A DNA stretch of 64,000 nt. Origin: Usnea hakonensis (Eukaryota; Ascomycota; Lecanoromycetes; Lecanorales; Parmeliaceae). The position numbers and the translations under genes are program-made. Of the stretch, positions 55,514 through 64,000 are shown piece after piece. How positions within the stretch are numbered: position 1 is the stretch's first letter; each line of letters begins with the position of its first letter. The DNA lies in contig BLJB01000233.1 of NCBI GenBank assembly GCA_013423325.1, forward strand, positions 1 to 64,000. The letters run 5' to 3'. The notes beneath the pieces were generated by a model that saw only the letters and a program-made list of their open reading frames with translations, searched no databases and was not told the DNA's origin.

Positions 55514-58500
55514 CTATAATATAACGGTAGAATATAGTCCCTTTCCATTTTCGCAGGCTGCAATGATTTGGCCACGATCTTCCAACACCAATATCGAAGA
55601 CTGACGGCTTTAAACCCACGCACCTTACTCCGTAGCTGGAACGGACATAGCAGCAAACATCCACAAGCGTAGACTTACCGATGATGACCTTGGTGAGTCC
55701 GGCAAGGGAAGAACTAGCGATGAACTCCAAAGCCGGAATATTAGCCATCTCGTTGGTAATCCAGTTTCGCATTTCCACCGCCACGAAAGAGTCCATCCCA
55801 TACGCCGCCAGTGGCTTGTCGAGGTCGACATCCTCTTTAGGGGTCATAGAGACACTGGCGATCTTCCCAACCAGTGCCTCTTCGACAATGTGCTGAACCT
55901 GTGGGAGGGAAGAAGCTTGCTTCAAAGACTCTCTGATCGAGATCTTAGTATCCTTCTTTGCGGCACTCCCAGTGGTGTGGCGTATACTGCGCACAATGTG
56001 GGCGAATTTTGGATCTTCTGCCCACCAGGGAAGACCTTGATCTGGAAGCAATTTGCACCCGGTGATGGTTTGTCGGGGGGAGGCTTCCCTAGAGTCGAAA
56101 TTGATAGCTGCTTTGACGAGAGCCAACAGCTCCTTTTCATTGACGAGGTCATGGGCCAAGGCACGGATCTGGGCCTCCCGATCTTGGTGTTCGGCCACGT
56201 AACCCACGCCTGCCACAACGCCAATGTCGATCGTAGATGCTGGCAGTCCCAGCTGGGACCTGTACTCTGCAAAGGCATCCATGAAGGTGTTGCTTGCGGC
56301 GTAAGCGGCTTGCCCCCGATTGCCTACGATACCGGAGAGAGATGCAAGCATGACAAAGAAGTCAAGTTTGGTTCCCAGCAGGCTGTTATGAAGATTCCAG
56401 GCCCCTTGAACTCTGGCTTTTACTACCGCATCCCAGTCGTCGATATTAGCTTTCTCGAATAAGACATCCTGTACGCACATCGCTGATCAGTGTTTGATTT
56501 TTGGACTATGATTTAAGTACACGACGTACTTGGATGACCATGGCCCCGTGTATCACTCCTCGAATGGGCGGCATTCTGGCCTGAATGTAATGTACCATTT
56601 TCTCAACCTGGGACGGTTCGCCAACATCACAAGCGTAGACCACGACTTCCACCCCGTGCTCTTTGAATTCGTCAATTAATTCTCGCGTCGAGGACTGGCT
56701 TATTCCGCTCCTTGAGGCAAGCACGATTTTCTGAGCGCCCTGTGACGGCAGCCATCTCGCAATTGAACGACCTACACCACCGGTGCCGCCTGTGATCAAA
56801 TAAGTAGCTTCAGAATGTGCCACTTCTTTCTGGTCTATCCTTGGCATCACCTGCGATGCGTTAGACGCTGGAGTAAAAGCAAGCTAGGAACACTCACTTG
56901 GACGCTATCGCTACCTCTAGCAATGATGACAACCTTCCCCATGTGCTTCCCAGCTTGCAACAAACGCATGGCACTCTGTAATTCAGACATACTATAGGTC
57001 ACAAGAGGTGACACGGGCACCAGTGCCCCTACTTGATGCAATTCCAGCACATGAGTCAGTAATTTATGGAAAGCTTTAGGCTTGGCGGATGCCAATTCTC
57101 CCAAATCAACTCCGGCAAAGGTAGCTGACTTCAAAAATGTCTCCATTTGGAGGTTATTGTTCACTACCAAGTCGCGCTTGCCAATTTCAACGAATCGACC
57201 GAGTGGCGCAAGACATTCTCGCCAGCTCAAGCTCAAGGCTTCCCCCGCTAGTGAATTGAGGATAACATCCACGCCACGACCTTTGGTTTGGTCCCGAAGC
57301 CCTGAAACAAAGGTCAAGTCTCTACTAGAGAATATGTGATCCTCGGCTATATCATAGTTCTCAATGAGGTGGTCCTTCTTGTCAGTTGAGCCAACCGTCG
57401 CGAAAATTTCCACTCCTCCAATGTGCTGGGCAATCATGATGGCAGCCTGCCCTACCCCTCCCGCAGCGGCGTGTATGAGCACTGATTCACCCGGCTCAAG
57501 CCTTGCAGTGTCCATCAAGGAATAGTAAGCCGTGCAGAAGACAACAGGTATCGAAGCAGCCGCTGTGAAGCTCATGGTATCGGGGATCCTGGTGATCATC
57601 GTCTGAAGTACCCGGGTCGAATTGCTGTAACTCCCCTTACTTAGCCCACAAACACGATGACCAACATTGAGATTTTGGACAGAGCGTCCAATCGCAGTCA
57701 CTACCCCACTGCACTCAAGGCCAATGTCCAAGTACGGTATCTGGCCAAGCCCGATCATGACATCTTTGAAATTCATCTAGTGCAACTTCATTAGCAAATG
57801 GGGGGGTGGAGAATTTGCCCGCCTTACCCCTGTGGCCGTGGTCTCTAATTCTACTTCGTCATCTGCGACTGGCTGCTCAATGTTTGGATCATCTTCGAAA
57901 TAGATACTGTCAAGTAGACCTGGAGTGCCAATCTTCAACCGTAGGTTGCGTCCCGTCTGGACAAAAGGCTGCGGCTCAGGAATAGGTTGCTGTGTTTCAA
58001 GCATGATTTATCGATCTTTATCCACGTGTTCCATAACGCGGCGAACGTCGATAATGCCATTGTCTTCGATGAACTCAAGGTCTTCAAGGTTGTAGGCAGT
58101 GTCAGATGCGAAGACACGTCTGTATACACTCGAGATCACGCTGGCGGTATCAACGTCGGAAAGCGCTGGGCTGTCACTCAAGTCAAGAGTCACCAGCTTC
58201 ACGCTAGCATTCTCGGACCGTATCACTCTAGCTAAACCGTCGATCATGCTAGCTTCTGGTGAAGAATTTCTTGCTCCACGCGTGACCCATAGTATTGCCT
58301 GGCCACTCAGGAGTAGCTTCTGTAGGGCAGTAAATTGAGTTTCCGAGAGATGGAGTAACGAGAAGGTCTCGAAAGCAAGGACAATCCATGTCTTACCATC
58401 AATGCTGCTAGTCTCAACATGTTCAAAATGATGGACGTCCGGAGGTGTGCCGGTCAAGTCAACCAGTGAAGTTTCGAGTCGTCCGATCTTGGTACTTTGT

Positions 58501-59540
58501 GATTGGTCTGTCAGCAACAATGAATTTTTAGCGTATTTCTGTGGATTTTCTGGCACTGCAGTGGAGAACAAAACGCCTCCCATCGCTGGCTCTTGAGGCT
58601 CATCAAGATTGTCTGGGAGGTATCCGTCAAGTCCCGAGAACCCTGTCTGCCGAAGTAGGACGTCCCACTGATTCTCCGTGAGGGTTGGGCCATCGCTACG
58701 CTCGGCTTCTTCTCCAACCCACCATCCTGGTCTGGTGTCAGCGACTTTGATTGATAGATAGATTCAAGTTCAGGGTCACATACCCGGCAGTTTTCCGAAC
58801 ACAATGTTATGAAACACCGTCAGTAAGGCTGTTTCAATTACCACGACCTTACCACCTGGCTTGACAAGAGTTCGTACATTGCGCATGGTGCGATCCATAT
58901 AAGCAGTCGCATGCAAAACTTCTGATGCAATGACCAAGTCATAGGAACCAGGCTCAAATCCCTGCTCAACAGGATCGCTTGCAATATCAAGTCGACGATA
59001 GTTGACAAGCCCACCCCAACTTTCGAATTTTTCCTTGGCCCTCTCGAAGAAACCTGGAGATATGTCAGTGTAATCGGTCTGGGCGAAGTAGAAAGCTGCT
59101 CGCTCGGCCATCCTGGTCTATTCCCTTCCCTGCAGCTCTTGCTCTACAGGGGGAAATATAGCTGGGTATTGTGAAGGCGTTAAAAAGTCAAGACACGTGG
59201 CGTATTGTATGGAATAACACAGACCACGCTTACTGTCCCTGTGGCTTTCCTCGTCAGAACTAGCCAAAGCGGAGCTAATGAAACCATCAATTTCGATGAC
59301 TGCCTGCTGGCCCTGATTCTCTGCATCCATGACGATATACGAGGCCCCAACTTCTTTCCCAGACTTAGACTCTCTGGCGGTGCTATAGGCCTTCAACTCA
59401 TGGCCGGGATCATGGGAAATGCAATGAGAGACAGACATGGTCTTAACAAAAGTCGGGACATAAAGGGTTGCAAATTGCAGATTGATGCCACATAGAGCTA
59501 ATGTTGCACTTTGTAGACATGTATGTAGTGCGAAGCGTGT
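55514..59540 (-). pseudogene. Highly reducing polyketide synthase remnant (partial DH, partial MT, ER, KR, ACP)
   Basis: The 3' part of an iterative HR-PKS. In order along the minus strand: the last part of the dehydratase region (59,530-59,120: LYVPTFVKTM, VEIDGF-like AVIEIDGF); only the C-terminal half of the methyltransferase (59,111-58,740: TDYTDISPGFFERAKEKF, LVIASEVLHA); the linker (58,700-58,010); enoyl reductase (57,960-56,885: MNFKDVM, HAAAGGVGQAA, NSLAGEALSLS); ketoreductase (56,830-56,100: YLITGGTGGVGRSIA, AAYAASNTFMDAFAEYR); and acyl carrier (55,900-55,690: YGMDSFVAVEMRNW). Ketosynthase, acyltransferase and the AdoMet-binding first half of MT are absent. In-frame stops are TAG 59118-59120 and TAA 58008-58010 (before IMLETQQ, fitting a former CAA). 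Introns at about 57835-57777, 56900-56850, 56520-56470 and 55678-55558 still have good splice sites. It cannot make a polyketide as it stands. Confidence 0.85.
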
Positions 59541-59682
59541 CTATCCTCTGATTTGTGCTGAGAAATTGACCAGAGAGTTCGGTCGAAAAGCTACGTCCGA
59601 CTTGATACGAATAGTACAATCGGAAAAGGTACCTTCAGGTTTGGGATTTCTACCCCGAGGATCGTGCTCATATGGTGGCAAA

Positions 59683-60541
59683 TCATGATCGGGTCTGATC
59701 AGCCTCCTCCACGCGTATAATCATGTCTCGGATTAGCTTGGCCATGTTCTTCGTGATTGCTGGGACCCTCGGGATTTCGTGGCCTTTCCCGTGCTCATAG
59801 AGCGACGCAGTTCCGGTGGTGCATAGATTGTACAACGCCAAACCCCCAAGCCTGCCGGGATCTTTTACTCCAAGAATATGTAAGGTTGGGGTACTAATTA
59901 TCTGACCGACTACATCCGCAAGGTAAGGGTCTTCGTTGCGTGGTCGGAATGGTGGGGTACCGCAAATGAGGATCGCGCATTTGAAAGGCCTGAGTGACCG
60001 GCACTGTTCACTATTCATAAGAACGTTGGCGGCAACAGATGCGCCATCAGAGAAACTAAGCAGACCATCGACCGGGCCTAGATCGCTATTCCTTGCGAAT
60101 TCTAGCACGCGTTGTGTGGCAAGCTCTGGATTGACGTCTCCAGGACACAGGTGCCGTACTTTGCGTGAGAAATCTTCAGGTGAGTTTCCCGATGTGGATA
60201 GACTCTGCATAGAAAATGCCACTTGCGTGACATCCGCGGCGTCTAGACCGTAATATCGAAAGAATGGCCCAGGATGGTGAGTCTCCAATCCTGGAAAGCC
60301 AGGAACCTCATGCGAACCGCCAAGAAAATCAAACTCCACGGATTGGTGCTTCCCAAGTTCGTAGCTTAGTGGGACTACGACATCAGTCGCATAGCAGTAC
60401 TGGGTAACATAGTACCACGTACCGAGTTGATCCTTTAATACCTGGTTACGGCGGAGCGTCAGCGACTGGTCTACGCGATAGTGATTGGAGATGACGTACA
60501 TCCGAGTTTGTAGCCGTCCCATGAAGACACAGGAACTTCAT
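59683..60541 (-). CDS. FSH1/LovG-like serine hydrolase, probable PKS-offloading thioesterase (250 aa)
   Basis: Three exons (60541-60500, 60441-60423, 60374-59683) give 250 residues. The start at 60541 yields MKFLCLHGTATNSDV, the canonical opening of the FSH1 family, and two short introns connect it to LSYELGKHQSVEFDFLGG and GPFFRYYGLD. The catalytic Ser lies in LLSFSDGASVAA, where the first Gly of the usual GxSxG is Ser. The Asp is in HILGVKDPGRLGG and the His in EHGKGHEIPR. In lovastatin biosynthesis LovG releases the polyketide from its synthase and edits mis-primed chains. Here the gene sits immediately upstream of the HR-PKS remnant on the same strand (about 140 bp), so it was probably its partner. 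Its own frame looks intact. Confidence 0.85.
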
Positions 60542-61239
60542 CGTGGCAAAGGGCGCAATGAAGCTATGATGAAGATCGTGAGGAGAGTGAATGGAGCCGA
60601 TTGGGAAATACTCGTGGAATGTGCAAGTCGACTCTTTTTTAATTTCAAGCGTTGCCCAGGAAGGTAAACCGAGAGCTCTCGCTGACGCCTAGATCACCAT
60701 GGGCCTGTGCTGATTGATCCAATCAGATATGTGAATGTACTCAGGGTTCTGTCGTACGCTGCGCTCCCGATGGGACTGGGTCTAATATCATATAGAGTAT
60801 GGTGGAACGAGAATGCCTCATGTCCACCGAACAGTCGAAGATCATCCGCGTGATGATGATTTATCAAAGGTGTATATTGTTAGTCAAGCTCTAGTCTCGA
60901 GTGGACCTGCCTGTATCGGCTCAACCATACACGGACTTTTTCGGCGTGTACCCTGCCGAACAGACGATCAGGCATTGTCATATCGTGAAAGTGGCAGAAT
61001 CATAGAATGGTTTAACCCGTAATGGAGGCTTGAGTGTCCGGATAGAAATCATTCGTCATGATTGATTGGTAAATGACATCTCCATTTATCATCTTGTGTC
61101 TTGCGTATTGCCCACCCTCAGAATCTCAGATTGGGGACTCGCGCCTAAAAGAAAAGAATTCCTGTTCCCTCAATTTGTTTCAAATACCTTTACTTGTGCT
61201 GCTAGACTGCTCACGAAGGGAATCCAGACCTTTGAAACT
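60542..61239. promoter_or_regulatory. Divergent promoter region of hydrolase and P450 genes
   Basis: About 700 bp between head-to-head genes of the polyketide locus. No gene was found; a shared bidirectional promoter is likely. I did not identify a factor-binding site. Confidence 0.4.
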
Positions 61240-62791
61240 ATGAATCTGACTCATACCAGCCTCGGAGCGTTAATATTCATACTTCTGCTACCATTCTGCA
61301 GGCTCTACGTCTCCCGTCGGGGATATTATTTGGAGACCAAACGACGAGGATGTGGAATTCTTCCCGACGCACAAGGCATGGGACCTCTTGAGATCTTTGG
61401 AATAACTCACTTGGCGAAGATATTCATACTTGCAGGTACAATGTTTTGGGTGACGATTTCATCTTCACTCGAGACCCCGAGAACTTCAAGGCCATGTTTG
61501 TGGGTCAGGTCGATGAATTTGATCATAGCGATTCTAGGATGGGCACCATAGAGCCCTTGATGGGCACCGGCCGTGTCAACAACCGAGGAGAGCAATGGAA
61601 GCGTTCCAGGCTGCTCCTTCGACCACAATTCTCTCGGAGTATAGTCTCCGATCTTCAAGTACTTGAGCAACACCTGGAGTACGTTTGGCGCCTGCTCGAC
61701 AAGTCACTCGTCGGGCGTTGGACCCCAGTGATCGACTTCTCGCACATCTTCACCAATGTGACTCTGGGAACGTCAACAGAGATGCTGCTCGGCCAGCGAG
61801 TCAACCTTCAGCAGCCCCAATTTGCCGACGCGGCAGGAAGCAACGCCAAAGCCGTTGAGCTTCGTCAGCACTACCGCGTTGGCAGTGCTCTCATATACAT
61901 TAAGCTTTTGTTCGGGAAGAAAAGTTGGATGATACCAGTTCCGCGGCTATCGTATCATTATAGGAAGATACGTGAGTATCTGCGCTCATTCATCGATGAC
62001 GCCTTGAAGTCTGAAGACGGGAAGAGCGATTATGAAATGGGGCCCAAAGACAAGTTTGTCTTCTTGCGCGAGTTGATCAAATCTACCCGTGATCCAGTCG
62101 AGGTTGAAAATGAAATTCTCGGCGTCTTGACTGCTGGTGTCGGCACAACAGCTACCTTGCTCACCTGGACTCTGTACTTCCTCGCTCGTAACCCAGAAGT
62201 CTTTGAGAAAGTGCGGACTCTTGTATTGTCACGATTCGGCTCGACTCCTAACAACATCACTCTTAAAGGGCTTGAGTCTTGCGAATACTTGCGCCTAGTC
62301 ACTCGGGAGACCCTACGCTTGGTGGCTATAGTACCAACCCTGTCTCGTTCTAGCTTGGTAGACACCACCCTCCCTCGAGGTGGGGGTGAAGACGGCAGCC
62401 AGCCTGTTTTTGTTCCAAAGGGAATGGATACCAGGATTGCCTTGTTCTCCATAAATCGTCGTACAGATATATGGGGTCCTGACGCCGAGGAATTCAACCC
62501 GGACAGATGGCTGGGAAGATCGATGGGCATTGAATTCTCTCCTTTTGGAGCAGGTCGTAGGAAGTGTATTGGCCGTGAGTTTCGTTTGGGATTTCGTTCA
62601 TCCACGATCCATGCTGACAATCGTCTACATCAGAGCAATATGCGCTTGCTGAGGCACACTACGTGCTGACACGCTTAGCGCAGCGGTACGATCGGATTGC
62701 GAATATGGAGCCACCTGGCAAAATTTGTTATGAGCAGACCTTGATCACACTCAATGGGACAGGATGTAAAGTCAGATTACGCGAGGCCTGA
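61240..62791 (+). CDS. Cytochrome P450 (CYP52-like), N-terminal region disrupted
   Basis: A heme monooxygenase with an N-terminal membrane anchor (LGALIFILLLPFCRLYV); the best start is ATG 61240. From about 61437 to 62574 the core is continuous: FIFTRDPENFKAMF, RGEQWKRSRLLLRPQF, ETLRL (the ExxR motif) and the heme loop FSPFGAGRRKCIG. A 59-nt intron (62575-62633) joins it to QQYALAEAHYVLTRL and the end at 62791. The I-helix reads TAGVGTTATLLTW, where most P450s have an acidic residue at the second Gly position. Between ITHLAKIFI (61420) and YNVLGDDFI (61437) the frame shifts and about 20-30 expected residues are missing, with no GT donor to explain it by splicing. Either the gene is damaged or there is an error. 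CYP52-type enzymes hydroxylate fatty chains; here tailoring of the polyketide is a plausible former role. Confidence 0.7.
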
Positions 62792-63355
62792 AGCAACTAC
62801 GCAGTGTCCTTCGCAAGAGGAAAGACTCACGTACGAACCGGTTCTAGACTCCGTTACTTGTAAATTAGGATGATATCTTGATGTCTTGCCATGCCTTTTT
62901 CCAACCTTTCTGTTCTCGTCGAGATCCTCGATTGGAATTCAGCCTATGTAGATGAGCTTTGAGACTCATTTCAGCTCCGACAGATTCCTTTGTACCCAGG
63001 AAACTCTCCTTAGTATAAGTAGCGAAAAAGATCGAAGAAGAAGCTAGTCTCTACCTAGTCCCCATAGCCTCTACATGGCCAAGACTATCAAGCGTTGCTT
63101 TAGGAGGTGGTACAACGAAGACAAGATGTTGGGATGTATGTTTGCTAATTCACCTAAATGAACGCTTTTTACGCTGACTCACGTCAATCTCTGATAAAGA
63201 GAAACAGATGCCACAATACATTAAGACTTTGCCAGTGCTCACTCTAAGCCCCTTTGGGAGTAGCTTCTTGGCATTTCTTTGAGCAGCTCTCACAAACTTC
63301 GACCAACCCGGAACAACATTAACCCGAGACTCCGTTAAACGCCGACACTCCGACC
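62792..63355. other. Intergenic region
   Basis: Downstream of the P450 and upstream of the right-edge gene. No gene is seen. Confidence 0.4.
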
Positions 63356-64000
63356 ATGGATGATCTTCTACAGCGATTGGCTGACTGGGGCCTCCAGGTC
63401 AGAAACACTGCCAAAGAACTTGAAGAACAAGGCGACCTTCAAGCAGCTTTGGAATACAATCTTGAAGCTCAAAAAATCATGGCTAACAGCTTTCCCTCAT
63501 TCCTCGACACATCGCCCAGCACTGGCAGCTCTGGTGGCGTACCTCGTCTCGCGCCCTCGCCCATCGCTCAGCAGCAGCAGCAGCAGGTCAACAACAATGG
63601 CAACGGGGCTGGTATGAACGGCATGCCGTTGGCAGCTGGTCAGCAAGCAGATGTGAATTTTCTGTTCCAGAAGGTGGTGGAGCTCAGTGAGGTGTTGAAG
63701 GAGAACCGTGAGAAGACAGCGGGGATTATCGCCGGTGCTGAAGAGCTTGCTGTAAGTATCTTACGCAAGCCTTGCGGCGCTGTCCATCTATCTGCTCTAC
63801 CCTTGAATTCTACGCGTTGGTGCTCACTACGCGCTTTTTTTAATCCAGACTCGCGCCGCAGCCAAAGGAGCAAGCCCGTCCCTTCAAGAAGCCAACGCTG
63901 AAGTTTCTGGTGAGCACGACCCATCCTCCTGTCCTCCCATCATCCTATCATCGCATCCTGGTCAGCCTCTGAGTACTAACACTTACTCAAGCCGCCCGCA
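63356..64000 (+). CDS. Coiled-coil protein, partial at right edge (possibly MIT-like)
   Basis: The gene starts at ATG 63356 and runs off the window. Residues 1-45 (LADWGLQVRNTAKELEEQGD) look like a helical hairpin similar to MIT or TPR-like domains. A Ser/Pro/Gln region with six consecutive Gln follows (CAG codons near 63570), then a predicted coiled coil (FLFQKVVELSEVLKENREK). The first intron has a GTAAGT donor near 63751, resuming at about 63849 (TRAAAKGASPSLQEANAEVS); a second begins near 63910 and ends before CCGCCCGCA at the edge. I do not recognise the family for certain. Confidence 0.65.

Noticed and set aside
59530..59683. Continuation of the PKS dehydratase up to the hydrolase stop
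   Set aside because: The frame there meets a stop and I could not match the residues to a dehydratase core, so the remnant is ended near 59540.
1..64000. CRISPR arrays, operons, ribosome binding sites, rRNA or tRNA genes
   Set aside because: The window is fungal nuclear DNA; no CRISPR-type regular repeats and no convincing RNA gene were found by reading.

Overview
The window is nuclear DNA of a filamentous ascomycete (Pezizomycotina). Most genes are split by introns of about 48-75 nt with GTRAGT-type donors. Gene families typical of that group are present: RTA1-like, GT32, a UNC93-like MFS protein, FSH1/LovG-type hydrolase, highly reducing PKS, a zymocin-like GH18 chitinase with a LysM partner, and a vanadium chloroperoxidase very like that of Curvularia. 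A short TTAGGG tract matches the usual telomere unit. The order or genus cannot be fixed from the sequence alone.

Left part (1.7-18.7 kb): an unrecognised conserved-looking gene (1.7-2.5 kb, -), then a divergent pair made of a multi-LysM secreted protein (3.0-5.5 kb, -) and a large chitin-binding GH18 chitinase (6.6-10.9 kb, +). Their shared promoter region carries a 398-bp inverted-repeat element. Next come a 930-residue secreted, probably membrane-anchored protein (11.5-14.3 kb, -), a transaldolase-like enzyme (15.2-16.6 kb, +) and an MFS exporter (17.0-18.7 kb, +).

Middle (19.9-41.2 kb): aspartate kinase (-), a roughly 60-110-bp tandem repeat, an RTA1-like membrane protein (+), a GH13 amylase-like protein with an N-terminal ricin-type domain (-), a membrane-anchored aspartic-protease-like protein lacking the first catalytic Asp (-), a partial paralogue of the 930-residue protein (+), vanadium chloroperoxidase (+), a GT32 Golgi glycosyltransferase (-), an interstitial telomeric tract and a SprT-like metalloprotein (-).

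Right part (41.9-64 kb) is rich in broken genes and low-complexity DNA. It holds a 5'-truncated UNC93-like transporter, a 510-bp TA-flanked inverted-repeat element, an intact methyltransferase, a SAT4/rhodopsin-type C-terminal relic and a dimethylformamidase-like pseudogene with two stops and a frameshift. Two fungal membrane-protein genes follow. The last block is a decaying polyketide locus: an HR-PKS remnant without KS, AT and half of the methyltransferase domain, a seemingly intact LovG-like hydrolase, and a P450 with a broken N-terminal region. The window ends inside a coiled-coil gene.

The LysM protein and chitinase probably act together on chitin. The PKS, hydrolase and P450 probably formed one biosynthetic locus that can no longer make its original product. 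The other genes look functionally independent.
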